Shown here piece by piece: positions 1 to 10,431 of a stretch of DNA of 64,000 bases (the first letter of the stretch is position 1; every line of letters starts with the position of its first letter). This stretch comes from Nannobrachium achirus (taxonomy: Eukaryota > Chordata > Actinopteri > Myctophiformes > Myctophidae). A program made the translations under genes and the position numbers. The notes below the pieces were generated by a model, which worked only from the letters and a program-made list of their open reading frames with translations, had not been told where the DNA came from and made no database searches. Location: assembly GCA_963921795.1 (NCBI GenBank), contig OY997652.1, positions 62,972,109-63,036,108 on the forward strand, read 5' to 3'.

Positions 1-290
1 TGAAACCACCGCAGAGGGCCTCTGCATCGACTGCCGATTAACATATGTCAGTATCATAACCTCAGAACCTGTAGAAAAAAAGTTTGTCTCAAAAGGTCAA
101 CTTCTGCTCCGAAAGGTCTCAGAGGCGTAGACTCTTTGAGCTTTCGGAGGCTCCGAAATGAAGCACTTTTTTTCTACAATATGTACAAAGACCAGCTTCT
201 AGATTATGATTGTTGGGCACGAGGACTATCGCTGCTGAGAATCTGGGGGCCTGGGGTGGTCGTATGGCCGATCGGCGGACAAAAAACACT

Positions 291-1453
291 TTCATTTTGG
301 GGGGGGTATTATTTTCTCTTGCCAAACGGACATTGGTCAATACTCTTTTGCTCCTATTTCTCCCCTGGACCACCAAAAGCTACCATACTGCATGTGCGTT
401 ATCTAGGCCTATCAAATAATAAAATGTATCCGGAGCTAATCGTTATCTATCATGGTTTTGGAGCTGGAGCCGTTTGAAGTTTCAAAATGAAAAAAGCAAA
501 TATTGCCAAATGAACGCCTGGCCTTTTTTGGCTCACAATAACCTTTACTTTTCACCCAAATAAAGGCCCCTCTGGCTAAAACTCAGCATATTATGATAGA
601 GCGGTGAAAGATGACTGTGTGGCATAATTGGGGTGTCTGTAGCACCTACAGAACTTATAAAATAAGCCATAAAGATGCTTTTTTGGGGGGAGAAATTATT
701 TTCTCTTGCCAAACGGACATTGGTCGATTATCTTTTGCTCCTATTTCTCCCCTGGACCACCGAAAGCTACCATACTGCATGTGCGTTATATAGGCCTATC
801 AAATAATAAAATGTATCCGGAGCTAATCGTTATCTATCATGGTTTTGGAGCTGGAGCCGTTTGAAGTTTCAAAATGAAAAAAGCAAATACTGCCAAATGA
901 ACGCCTGGCCTTTTTTGGCTCACAATAACCTTTACTTTTCACCCAAATAAAGGCCCCTCTGGCTAAAACTCAGCATATTATGATAGAGCGGTGAAAGATG
1001 ACTGTGTGGCATAATTGGGGTGTCTGTAGCACCTACAAAACATATAAAATAAGCCATGAAGATGCTTTTTTGGGGGGAGAAATTATTTTCTCTTGCCAAA
1101 CGGACATTGGTCGATTATCTTTTGCTCCTATTTCTCCCCTGGACCACCGAAAGCTACCATACTGCATGTGCGTTATCTAGGCCTATCAAATAATAAAATG
1201 TATCCGGAGCTCATCATTATCGATCACGGTTTTGGAGCTGGAGCCGTTTGAAGTTTCAAAATGAAAAAAGCAAATATTGCCAAATGAACGCCTGGCCTTT
1301 TTCGGCTCACTATAACCTTTACTTTTCACCCAAATAAAGGCCCCTCTGGCTAAAACTCAGCATATTATGATAGAGCGGTGAAAGATGACTGTGTGGCATA
1401 ATTGGGGTGTCTGTAGCACCTACAGAACTTATAAAATAAGCCATGAAGATGCT
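291..1453. repeat. 387-bp tandem satellite, about 3 copies
   Basis: Three consecutive copies of a 387-bp unit are seen directly; landmark words recur at 611 and 998 and at 675, 1062 and 1449. Each unit contains a run of G, the word ctcttgccaaacggac and a conserved short reading frame of about 60 codons. That frame is conserved only because the copies are nearly identical. The copies differ by a few substitutions. The first copy is cut into by unrelated sequence at its left side, and the third ends where the sequence turns into cttgttacagt. Nothing recognisable lies in 1-290. Confidence 0.9.
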
Positions 1454-1938
1454 TTGTTACAGTATGTATTAAAATGGATTCTATTGCCATTTGGACCGTC
1501 CGATTAGCAATAAACATGTATTGGAACTGAAATGCTTTTTACTTAGTCACTATCGACTCGTCGTTTTGTGGCCCCTGATTCTATGTAGATTTTGAAAAGT
1601 GCTAGTTCACCTGGAAAGGTATCTGAGCTCATGATTATACATTTATAATTGTAAAGGCAGTCATTGTTCAAGGACAAGTACAGAAGTCAAACTCATGTTG
1701 CGCATAGTTGCCACATTTTTTATTACATTTTAATTAAACAATCTTGGCCCCTGCCCCCTCTCCCCCATCATTTTCATCTGCTTCGTCCCTACATGCTGTA
1801 TGGAAGCTTTCTTCCTCTCCTCTTTCAGTCTTCTCTTCTTCTTTGTCTCCTGTCTCCGCCTGGCCTCCTTCCTCGTCCTTTTTTTCCACCTGGAAAGATT
1901 AAACAAATACAGTCTGGTGACGAGGCAGTCAGATAGTA

Positions 1939-1985
<47 letters not shown>

Positions 1986-1993
1986 ATACATAC
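1454..1993. other. Unassigned spacer with a (CAGA)n microsatellite
   Basis: No gene seen. Positions about 1478-1510 hold a degenerate form of the palindrome (attgcc..ggaccgtccga..gcaat) that becomes abundant after 2460. Positions 1941-1985 are a pure ACAG tetranucleotide run of about 11 units. This run lies directly after the splice donor of the minus-strand exon at 1994-2161, in its intron. The rest is a pyrimidine-rich plus strand without domain signal. Confidence 0.6.
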
Positions 1994-2161
1994 CTCTGCC
2001 CACTTTGCCAGTAATTCAGTGAGGGCCGCACGGTAACCGTCACGCTCCCTCTCGGCCCTGATGAGGGCATTGTTGAGCGTGACCATCTCTGCCATGCATC
2101 TCCTGCAGTTTTGGCAGTCAGGCCAAAGGCTCCCTGTGGCATTTCCCTTCTTGGGGTTGTC
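1994..2161 (-). CDS. Orphan coding exon, function unknown
   Basis: A 168-bp open stretch on the minus strand has a good acceptor (pyrimidine tract then CAG at 2164-2162) and a good donor (GAG|gtatgt at 1993). It is phase 0 at both ends and gives 56 residues. The peptide starts DNPKKGNATGSLWP, continues with a C-x2-C-x2-C cluster (DCQNCRRC), and ends in a charged helix (ERERDGYRAALTELLAKWAE) that could be a coiled coil. I do not recognise the family. It could be a distal exon of the DUF6589/PHD gene that runs in the same direction from 11.1 kb, but 4 kb of repeats lies between. It could equally belong to a different host gene. The strong splice sites and coding-like composition are the evidence. 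Confidence 0.5.
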
Positions 2162-2460
2162 CTGAAAAAGAAAAGAATAATAAATGCATGGAATGGTATT
2201 GCAACATTTATTACAGTGTCTTCTTTAAACTAGCAAGAAACATTTTTTGCCAACATATTTAACTATTGTGACTTGTATTATGACTGTTATTACCTTTGGC
2301 ATGTTGTATTCTTTGTCTCTGAAATCACTCAGTCTATGTCCTGTGCTCTTTGTGAAGTGAGGTCTGATGTGAGCAAAACCAAGTGGCCTTAATTAACACA
2401 CCTGCGACCAGTGGCATTATGATTGATTGATTCACTTGCTATTTGGACATAAAAATCTCT

Positions 2461-3500
2461 AGCCGTTCTATTGCCAATTGGACGTTTAAAACGTCCAATT
2501 GGCAATATCATTACATGATATTGCCAATTGGACGTTTAAAACGAAAACAAGACAAAAAGGAATTTCCTAACCCTAACCCAAAAAACGTCCAATTGGCAAT
2601 ATTATTACATTTTATTGCAAATTGGACGTTAAGTGCCCACTTTAGGCACTGGCTATCATTATGAGGCAGGGACAGGGAGAGCCTGCCCAGGGTGTCCCTG
2701 GAATCATTACATTATATTGCCAATTGGACGTTTAAAACGTCCAATTGGGGGTCTACAAGCACTCCAGGGGGCAGGGGGTCACTGGCTAGGGGAGCGATGA
2801 ATAGGCTCACTGGGAGTTAACGAGGAACACTGGAATGGGGCATATAAGGGGTAACACAGGGGTAGTCACTGGTTGGGAGACATTGGGGGGTGGCTCTTGC
2901 GGCACTTGGGGGGACTGGTTGGGGCAACACTGGGGGTAAATAGCATCCTCTCCCCCAAAGTGTCTAATCACTTTCAGTGCTATTTAGCACTAGCTTCCCC
3001 TCCCCCCCACCCAAGCACTCCAGAGGGCAGGGTGTCACTGGTTGGGGCGACACTGATACATTATAGAGGTGAGAAAGGTAGAGAGAGGTGAGACAGGTAG
3101 AGAGAGGTGCAGAGGTGAGACAGGAACAGAGAGGTGAGACAGGTAGAGAGAGGTGAGAAAGGTAGAGAGAGGTGAGACAGGTAGAGAGAGGCGCAGAGGT
3201 GAGACAGGTAGAGATCACTCAGTCTCTGTCCTGTGCTCTTTGTGAAGTGATGTCTGATGTGAGCAAAACCAGGTGGCCTTAATTAAGACACCTGCGACCA
3301 GTGGCATTATGATTGATTGATTCACTTGCTATTTGCACATAAAAATCTCTAGCCGTTCTATTGCCAATTGGACGTTTAAAACGTCCAATTGGCAATATCA
3401 TTACATTATATTGCCAATTGGACGTTTAAAACGTCCAATTGGCAATATCATTACATTATATTGCCAATTGGACGTTTACAACGTCCAATTGGGGGTCTAC
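2461..3500. repeat. Cluster of perfect palindromes (TTGCCAATTGGACG type)
   Basis: The word TTGCCAATTGGACGTTT is followed by its own reverse complement across a 2-base centre (aa), giving a perfect hairpin of about 36 nt. Copies occur at about 2470, 2515, 2715, 3362, 3408 and 3455, usually separated by tatcattacatTata. Half copies occur at about 2585 and 2620. Diverged versions lie at about 1480, 4260, 4310 and 4565. No coding content. Confidence 0.85.
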
Positions 3501-4232
3501 AAGCACTCCAGGGGGCAGGGGGTCACTGGCTGGGGGAGCGATGAATAGGCTCACTGGGAGTTAACGAGGAACACTGGAATGGGGCATATAAGGGAAACAC
3601 ATGGGTAGTCACTGTTTGGGAGACATTGGGGGGTGGCTCATGCGGCACTTGGGGGGACTGTTTGGGGCGACACTGGGGGTAAATAGCATCCTCTCCCCCA
3701 AAGTGTCTAATCACTTTCAGTGCTATTTAGCACTAGCTTCCCCTCCCCCCACCCAAGCACTCCAGAGGGCAGGGGGTCACTGGTTGGGGCGACACTGATA
3801 CCTTACAGAGGTGAGACAGGTAGAGATAGGTGAGAAAGGTCGAGAGGTGACAGGTAGAGAGAGGTGATACATTACAGAGGTGAGACAGGTAGAGAGAGGT
3901 GAGAAAGGTGACAGGTAGAGAGAGGTGATACGGTACCGAGGTGAGACAGGTAGAGAGAGTTGAGACAGGTTGAGAGGTGAGACAGGTAGAGAGTGGTGAG
4001 ACAGGTAGAGAGAGGTGCAGAGGTGAGACAGGTAGGGAGAGGTGAGACAGGTAGAGAGAGGTGCAGAGGTGAGACAGGTAGGGAGAGGTGAGACAGGTAG
4101 AGAGAGGTGAGACGGGTAGAGAGTGGAGACAGGTTGAGAGGTGAGACAGGTAGAGAGAGGTGAGACAGGTAGCGATAAGTGCAGAGGTGAAACAGGTAGG
4201 GAGAGGTGAGACAGGTAGATAGAGGCGTGACA
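3060..4232. repeat. GAGGTGAGACAGGTAGAGA minisatellite, two arrays
   Basis: Units of about 19-22 bp occupy about 3064-3212 and 3795-4232, one array at the end of each duplicated block. The second array is longer and more irregular, with insertions such as aggtgcagaggtgag. The minus strand is open in two frames and would read as LSLPVSPL/STCLTS repeats. That is a by-product of the unit and not a protein-coding gene. Confidence 0.9.
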
Positions 4233-4249
4233 GGCAGAGCCCGAAGCGC

Positions 4250-4600
4250 TTAATGGCTTCAATTGCCGATCGGACCCGTCCGAGCGGCACCGTAACACTG
4301 AGCTATTGGCAAAAGGACGGTCCGATTGGCAAGAGTCCGGGAGGGTGGAGCGTGACTCCGCCTGGTGGTGGACGGCGGTACGATGTTTCTTTTAAAAAAT
4401 CGCTGCTCGGGCCCTGTTGGCCCCCGGGCCACGGGGCCGGGTGCGCCTTGCGGGGAAAAAAATGTAGTTTTTTTAGGGCCCCCTCCCCTATTTTTAGGGG
4501 CCCCGGAAAGGGGAGGTGCCCTTGGCTGCGTAGGTTCGACCGGAGGGCCGGGTGCGACCTAATGCCAATCGGACCGCAGGTTCCCTAAGGGCGGGTTCGG
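4250..4600. other. GC-rich segment with snap-back G/C runs
   Basis: A compact GC-rich island in AT-rich surroundings. It contains three diverged copies of the ttgcc(a/g)at(t/c)gg palindrome half and a local inverted pair (tagggccccctccccta...taggggcccc, 4474-4505). It looks like the terminal part of the repeat block to its left. No gene recognised. Confidence 0.5.
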
Positions 4601-5589
4601 GAACCAGTTGGGGGTCGCAGACAGATTTGTATGGGTCCCCTTGTTTTTTGTTTTCGACATTTTGTTTATTATTATCTAAAACAAAAAGCATTCACAAATG
4701 GTTGTAAAACTAAATCCAATGATTCTTTTCAGTAATTTCAGAATCATCTAAGAAATGACATACATTAGAAAACAAATTATTAAAGTAGTGAAGTAGTTTT
4801 CACTAGCTTGGGTCCTGGGCAAATTTCAGGAAAAGGACATTTTCCTGTGTGTAGTATAGGCTACACACACATGATTAAATGTCAATTATGAAATTAAATA
4901 AAGTGCGGCTTACAAGTTATTTTCATCATACAAATGGGTACCCCTCGTAGAGTGCCAACTCGGTTCCACTTGAGGTCCATCCGGACTCGTTCTGGATGGA
5001 ACCCCTCAATCCCTAGTCTCGCGACAACTATTCCACAATCTCCGAATGCTATAGAGTCTGGAACGGCAGCTCCCGAACGGCGAGTATCGGAAGTAACCAC
5101 TGCTGCACTGAACTGTAGTCCCATTGGAAACATAACAGAAACACAATAGCTCAGACTATTATTGTTATGAGTGTAGTTTAAGAAAACGTTTGAAAACATC
5201 ATGGAGGTGACACCAATAACACCAGAGAAAGACAAAATAAAGCCCCCAGAAATGTTGAAAGGAGACATAACGCTTCCAGTAGGACATATTATTGTTACTG
5301 CACCAAGGGAGCGGTTGTGTCACATCCGCTTTATCTCGCACTCATCGTTTCTTCTTCCGTTTGCCAGACTGTATGCCGGGAGCATTTGCCCAAATCGCGG
5401 AGGCAACAGTCTGGCCACGCGAGACTACTCAATCCCTAATGTACAAAACAAAATAATGATTGATCCAGTCTCCACATGAATGAATTAGGTAATATTGCAA
5501 ATTTGAATTAGGAAATGATTGTAGTCTGCACATTACATTTTCAGTAGCACACATCTTTGCCATATATTGATAAATGTTGCCTACCTGTC
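4601..5589. other. Unassigned sequence
   Basis: No domain or exon could be supported. A 124-codon minus-strand frame (5268-4894) has one hydrophobic stretch near its start (GGFILSFSGVIGVTSMMF), but no splice-site or family support, so I do not call it a gene. Confidence 0.3.
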
Positions 5590-6235
5590 AGGAGTTGATG
5601 GGCAATTATAAAATATTTTGAATGGTGTCTTTCTGAGAAAAGAACCATGTCTGTCTTTGTACAAAAGGGTCATGCTAGACAGACACAAACCTCCCCCTCC
5701 TGTCATGACAGCTCCACCCTTCACCTGCTCGACTCACTCACCACACCTGCTCCCACTCACAAGTAATCTGTGACTGCCTATATAAACTGCCTTGTGCATC
5801 AGTCTTGAGCAGCAGGAGAAGTGCAAACACCTTACTAGAAGAGCCCAGGCCTGGAGTTTGATGCATGTTGTGCGTTACTGACGTGAGTCCACTATTTGTG
5901 ATCTGCTTAATGATAATACTTACCAGTGATGTACTTAATAGTTATTGTGCCTAATGTGCTTGATGATGATCTTACCTGTATGCTTACCTTAAAGTATGTA
6001 GTTCAAGGAAATGCGGTATTCACCAGTGTTAAATGTTTGTATTACCTAAGTTCCTTGATCATAATGTTGTGAGTATTTCCTAACTGTATTATATGTAATT
6101 GATTGTATTTATATCTGTTTTTATAGAATAAACCACATGACCACATGCATAAAATATACCATCCTGGTCCTCCTCCTCTTCTTCACACTCTGACCGGTGA
6201 ACCATGGCAGTGTTAACCTTCCTCAAACCAGCCCC
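5590..6235 (+). mobile_element. Possible solo LTR or transposon promoter segment
   Basis: Seen: a TATA-like box (tatataaact, about 5778-5787) is followed some 20 bases later by a GC-balanced stretch (agtcttgagcagcaggag). An AATAAA polyadenylation hexamer follows at about 6126, then ccatcctggtcctcctcctc. Promoter then poly(A) signal about 350 bp apart on the same strand is the usual make-up of a solo LTR. I could not fix the TG...CA ends or a target duplication, so the limits are approximate. It would sit inside or just beyond the 3' end of the DUF6589/PHD gene, which runs the other way. An ordinary promoter fragment is the alternative. Confidence 0.35.
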
Positions 6236-6244
6236 ATAACAACT

Positions 6245-6414
6245 AGATCTCAACCCCTTTTATATAGTCTTCCAAAAATCTGTCGTGGCTTCTCCATCTC
6301 CCTCCCTCACAGCATCTCGCCGGGTGATGTTGTAGAGGGCCTCCCATATTACTGCTTTGCTGTAATTGAGGATGTGGTCCGTAGGATTTTCTAACTTGTG
6401 GTTGAGGCATTCTC
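6245..6414 (-). pseudogene. C-terminal DUF6589 exon, 3' part lost
   Basis: The acceptor gctcag at 6417-6415 gives the correct phase if the one-base shift in the previous exon is removed. Encodes ECLNHKLENPTDHILNYSK, IWEALYNITRRDAVREGD, then GEATTDFWKT, and stops at TAA. DHxLNY...RRDAxREGDG...FWK is the conserved C-terminal block I associate with DUF6589. The remaining C-terminus is not found between here and 2161, so the gene is truncated or displaced by the possible LTR at 5.6-6.2 kb. Confidence 0.65.
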
Positions 6415-6521
6415 CTGAGCTGTACCATGTGGCTATATTACACAACAAAACACAACATCTTACTATAAAACCACAATTCCATATTTATGGCAATTTGTTT
6501 TGAGAATTGAATTACACATAC

Positions 6522-6804
6522 GTTGCTTAGCTTTTTTCCTTTTCTGAGGTAGGCCTACTCGGGCACTTTGCATGGTACCACACATCCTTTTTGCAGGCAT
6601 TCCCAAGTGCACACTGGAGCATTATACCACCCTGGCGGGTGTGGCAGTAGCAGTGCACATACAAGTCACCTTCCTGGCACTCTGTGCTGCAGAACCAATC
6701 CTCGTCTTCAGTGGGTCCTATGGCCATCACTACACAACCCTTGTGGAACCAAGTTCCACCACAGAGGTTGCTGCTGCACTGAACCATAGTTTCACCACCT
6801 TTGT
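6522..6804 (-). pseudogene. Exon with two PHD-type zinc fingers
   Basis: Joins CIC from the preceding exon to a complete Cys4-His-Cys3-type pattern: C-x-C, then MVQCSSNLCGGTWFHKGC and WFCSTEC, the order expected of a PHD finger that could read histone tails. A second finger follows: HCYCHTRQGGIMLQC, NACKKDVWYHAKC, without the last Cys pair. The frame stops at TAA inside GGAAAAAAGCTAAGC. One A fewer would continue as EKAKQ to the donor C|gtatgt. The exon is 283 bp where its phases need 282, which supports one extra base. PHD fingers inside DUF6589-type proteins fit a chromatin-targeting role, by inference. Confidence 0.75.
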
Positions 6805-7048
6805 CTGTAAGAAAAAGCAATCTTGTTTTTACTGCCAAAGACATAGAAGCATAATGGTGCATATATAATAGAGTTCACCATAGAAGCATAATTGTGCATA
6901 CTGTATAATAGAGTACCACTTCACCATTGGACACACCTTGTAATAATAAGGGAATCCAATTACAAATGAGTTTTTCCTTTCTATGACAACCCTAAATGGC
7001 TGATTGGAAAAGGGCACAAGTGAAAAAAGTTAAATAAGAGGAACATAC

Positions 7049-7825
7049 CTTCTTCACAAATACAGAAGGGGTATATGGTTTCTGTTGTTAAATAAGAGGA
7101 ACATATTCTTCACAAATACAGAAGGGGTTTATGATTTCTGTTGTTGCTGCTGGGGTTGCAGCTACTCTCGCTGCAACCTTGATGTCCTCACTAGATGGGG
7201 GCATCCAACAGAACTCCACAACTCTCTGTGCTGTGGTGTAGAGCCGGTCCATTTGAGCATCTGCATTAGAGGATTACACGGGAGTGGATTTTCAGTCCTG
7301 TCCCGTCCCACTCCCGCAGAAAAAAAATCCTGTCCTATCCCAATCCTGGGCCAGAGTAAAAAAATAAATCCCGTCCTGTCCCACTCCTGTAAAATGTCTC
7401 CTGGTCCCATCCCGCTCCTGTTCAAAATCACTCCCGTTCACATCCCGCTCCCGAAAAAAAAAATCTATTTTGATCCATAATATATTTGATATCATGTTTA
7501 TTATTATATAATGTATAATTTTATAATATTCGCAGTTCAAAGACCTCACTTTCCTGTGCAATTTATTTCTGCGATTTGATGAACTGGTCTGGGATGATTC
7601 CCGCTCCTGCCCACTCCTGTTGATTTTCATTCCTGTCCCGTCCCGATCCTGGCATTAATACAAATTTGACTCCTGTCCTGTGGGAATCCCACGGGACCCA
7701 CGGGAATTCCTGTCAAATGTCATCCTCTAATCTGCATCCTCTGGGTAGCCAGCTGGTGTATCATTCAGACTTTCCATGCCGTACAAGTCCGTGACAAACA
7801 GTGTGACGTATGCCCCAACAACAAA
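7049..7825 (-). pseudogene. DUF6589 exon leading into PHD finger, interrupted twice
   Basis: Begins FVVGAYVTLFVTDLYGM after acceptor cctacag, and continues through YPEDADAQMDRLYTTAQR to PFCICEE, the first Cys pair of a PHD finger, ending in phase 1 at GAAG|gtatgt. Two disruptions are visible. A 465-bp element (7266-7730) is inserted after PEDAD, flanked by tctgca on both sides. The last about 57 bp plus the start of the intron are tandemly duplicated (7031-7146), and the upstream copy has lost the GG that makes the splice donor. Confidence 0.65.
7266..7730. mobile_element. 465-bp MITE with TTAGAGGAT ends, 6-bp target duplication
   Basis: Terminal inverted repeats TTAGAGGATTACA and TTAGAGGATGACA (reverse complement of the right end) bound a segment rich in cctgtcccgtcccactcc words. 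The six bases tctgca occur at 7260-7265 and again at 7731-7736. Removing the element with one tctgca rejoins the reading frame of the host exon (GCAGAT|GCTCAA). A related partial copy lies inverted at 10233-10330. Confidence 0.75.
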
Positions 7826-7937
7826 CTGTAGGAATAAAGTAGATATGGCATTCATTTCTATTTCTTATAGTAGTCAATTCAAAATCTAACAGATACACTG
7901 TTCTGTCTTTAGAGAGAATAAAGAATGAAGTATTAAC

Positions 7938-8075
7938 ACCACAAAAATCCCAGACATGTTGGATGTTGTCCTTCACTTCCTTACGAAGTGACTTGTGGGA
8001 GAAGAAGTCCCGGATTTGGGACAATGTCCCACGTGCCTCTCTGCTTTGGCTGGTCATCAACATGTCCATCATTTC
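7938..8075 (-). pseudogene. DUF6589 core exon 4
   Basis: Starts EMMDMLMTSQSREARGTL, then SQIRDFFSHKSLRKEVK, and runs to HVWDFCG. GTLxQIRDF is a strong family block. The acceptor is cattgtag. The donor is uncertain: only gttaat at 7937 keeps phase 0 with the next exon, and two nearby GTs would break the frame. Confidence 0.65.
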
Positions 8076-8152
8076 CTACAATGTAGAATCATGTTATACA
8101 CAGTGCACTACAATTTAGACTGTTCAAAGAAATACTGTATTATGTAGGCTAC

Positions 8153-8402
8153 CTGAAAGCAATGCATTTCCTTGTGAAACTCTTGTGGAGCTTCAACCAG
8201 ACACTCAAATCTGGCTTCCGGTGTTGACCCATTGGCTCTGTTCCGCCGGGAGTGGGTGATTCAATCTCTACATTGTGAGTGCATCACCACAGCAAAGAAT
8301 AGGGTATGGTTTACCCCCCACTGTTGGCACATACTTGTGCAGCCCATCCAGGATGGTGACAACACCATCATTTGAATTTGGGTTTTCGCCACCACACCTA
8401 GG
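8153..8402 (-). pseudogene. DUF6589 core exon 3, with TAG and one-base frameshift
   Basis: Acceptor ggtcag, donor CAG|gtagcc. Reads ENPNSNDGVVTILDGLHK, YVPTVGG, then CCGDALTM followed at once by TAG at about 8275. After the stop, the frame is wrong until a CCC run; one C fewer brings back the frame ending EAPQEFHKEMHCFQ. The exon is 250 bp where phase 0 at both ends needs a multiple of three, which independently supports one extra base. The GD and EFH positions are the likely family signature residues. Confidence 0.7.
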
Positions 8403-8610
8403 CTGACCTATCGAGGAACATATTGATCAAACAACAGAATAATCATCTCACAATAGCCTACATTATCTTTTTAAAACATTTATCCATAAATGAAGTTAAT
8501 ACTTAGAATTCACTGCCAGACCATGTTAATGCAAATCAAGAAGTACCAGAACTCATCTCTTTATGGTTAAGCTACTCCGAGTATATGGTCATGATTATAG
8601 GTGAACTTAC

Positions 8611-8757
8611 AACAGTGCTTTTTATCTGCATTTCCTTTGTGTGGGCATGAAGGATGTGTCTGATGACCCTTCTTCTGGGGCCTACCAGGGCTGGCAAATT
8701 GTCAGCAATGATCCGCATGACAATGATTGTCATTCGCTGGCGAATAGAGTCATAAGT
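8611..8757 (-). pseudogene. DUF6589 core exon 2
   Basis: A 147-bp exon, 49 codons, phase 0 at both ends (acceptor acatttag, donor GTT|gtaagt). It encodes TYDSIRQRMTIIVMRIIA, then DNLPALVGPRRRVIRHIL and HAHTKEMQIKSTV. The hydrophobic helix followed by a basic linker and the HxxxKEMxxKS word is typical of this part of the family. Intact. Confidence 0.7.
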
Positions 8758-8899
8758 CTAAATGTCAAACAGAAGAAAACACATGGGTAACAGTTGCTAT
8801 GCATTCCATGTCTATGATTCTTTAGAAACATTATTTTAATGTATAATTATACAAGGTACTTATCATAATAAGTACATCATTAATTGCTTGGTCACCCAC

Positions 8900-9061
8900 C
8901 TGTGGAGAGGGAAGAATATTCTCTGGTGGGATGTCGACAGCCATCATTTGTGGACCGGTCAGCTGGCTGAAATTGACCCTGTACTGAGTGGCAAACTGGT
9001 ATGCCCACATCATGAACTGGTTTCCATGGTCGCTGCTCTGGTCTTTCGCATGAGCGAGCAA
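8900..9061 (-). pseudogene. DUF6589 core exon 1
   Basis: A 162-bp exon, 54 codons, phase 0 at both ends (acceptor aaattacag, donor ACAG|gtgggt). It encodes LLAHAKDQSSDHGNQFMM, then WAYQFATQYRVNFSQL and TGPQMMAVDIPPENILPS. The order His/Asp-rich start, YRVNF and DIP-x-xx-LPS is the part that made me recognise the family. No damage in this exon. Confidence 0.7.
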
Positions 9062-9148
9062 CTGTAATTTTGAAAAGTTAGAAGGAATGAAATGTTAAAT
9101 AATAATACGTTTCAAATACAGTAATATAGGAAATGTTTTTTGCAGTAC

Positions 9149-9232
9149 CTGAACATTGTCAAAGGACAGTGAAAACGCATTTGCACGAGTGGCAGTGCGA
9201 CCTTGGCGTTGCGTCCGTCTAGCAGTTTTTTT
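9149..9232 (-). pseudogene. DUF6589 gene exon (RRTQRQGRTATRANAF)
   Basis: An 84-bp exon, exactly 28 codons, phase 0 at both ends, between acceptor ttacag and donor CAG|gtactg. It encodes a basic start then ANAFSLSFDNVQ, which leads into the next exon. The SFDN word recalls the conserved DN pair at the start of the DUF6589 core. Confidence 0.65.
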
Positions 9233-9376
9233 CTGTAATTACATGATTATAAATATGAAATAATCACATGTATTGTTGGCTTTTATTTACATTTTGAGTC
9301 TATAGGTCTATAAGTCTATAGGTTTACAATATTAGTAAGGCTGGCTGTGGCTCAATTGTTATAATTTACCATTTAC

Positions 9377-9451
9377 CTGTACTTCCCCTTTCCAAAGTTT
9401 GGCTGCCTTGTCATGTTCTACACGAAGTCTGTCCACATGAACTCTAGCAGC
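9377..9451 (-). pseudogene. DUF6589 gene exon (KAARVHVDRLRVEHDKAA)
   Basis: A 75-bp phase-0 exon with a strong donor (ACAG|gtaaat at 9376). It encodes a charged, helical segment ending KLWKGEVQ. The acceptor (gtaaaaaag) is poor in pyrimidines, so the 5' limit is uncertain by a few codons. Sequence upstream (9480-9830) has no recognisable content apart from a 22-bp word repeated twice at 9641-9684. Confidence 0.5.
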
Positions 9452-9829
9452 CTTTTTTACATATACATATACACCATAACTCGTGCCCTATCGAAATCTG
9501 TTACCCTACACACGGTGGCGCGGCCAGATCAAACATTATCGTTTCTATCATCTGTATTTCTATGGACTCCGCAGCGTTTTGCGGTGGAGAGAGTTGAACA
9601 GAGCGATGGACATGAAATAAGCTTTTATATTACTCCAAAGGTGCAGAGATTGTTGACAAAATGTGCAGAGATTGTTGACAAAATGTTAGGCCTACATGAC
9701 GTCCATCATATTGAAGTGGTTTGTTTGGATATCTCAACTCAAGTCAAAACTAACTAACTGAGTGATGCACGCAGCACAAACCAGCCGTCGTCAGCGCACC
9801 AACAAGACTACAGAGAAACAGAATTCTAC

Positions 9830-10351
9830 CTTTAAAGTTCTTCGAGGTCCGAGAAGTGTATGAACATGTGTCTGCATTGCAATATCCAACGTAGGCTACT
9901 GTACAGTATGTGCGCCAGGCCAACCAGCCCTGCAATGCTGTAGTCTACCAAAACAATATCGCATCGTCTTTTTGGATAATTATATGGAAAGCGAGCGCAG
10001 TTTCATTCTTTATGGAATACACAATCCCTGAGTAGTGACTTGAGTAGGCCTACAGTACAGCAGAAAAAGACAGAAGACAACGACTCCAGGTATGAATTCA
10101 AACTGTCACTCACTCTGCGCTGTCTGTCTGAAGAATGCTGGGGAAAGTTGCAATGAGTGTCTTTGAATTAATATCTGGAGTAGCCTAATCATGTCCGGCC
10201 TTGTGTGATTGATTTAATAAACTATAGTTTGGGAGGAAAAAAGGAAAGTGAGGTCTTCGAACTACCAACATTATCACATTATAAATATGATATCAAATAG
10301 GCCTATAATATGGATCAAAATGGAAAAACATCTGCGCGGTATTTTTTCTTT

Positions 10352-10431
<80 letters not shown>

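Larger units (their letters stand above)
2327..4240. repeat. Tandemly duplicated 0.75-0.9 kb block
   Basis: The block starting with cactcagtctatgtcctgtg near 2327 is repeated from 3214. Matching landmarks are 2443/3333 (890 bp apart) and 2811/3551 (740 bp apart), so the second copy lacks about 150 bp. Each copy holds perfect palindromes, a G-rich segment (gtcactggctgggggagcg) and a terminal minisatellite. Long reading frames rich in Leu-Pro-Thr-Ser on the minus strand come from the minisatellite and are not genes. Confidence 0.8.

Noticed and set aside
3733-4298. Minus-strand reading frames of 170-185 codons rich in Leu, Ser, Pro, Thr
   Set aside because: They are translations of the 19-22 bp minisatellite and occur in two frames at once; no start context, splice sites or family.
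4894-5268. A 124-codon minus-strand frame with one hydrophobic segment, considered as a membrane protein exon
   Set aside because: Only one possible membrane segment, no splice sites, no recognised family; composition compatible with chance.
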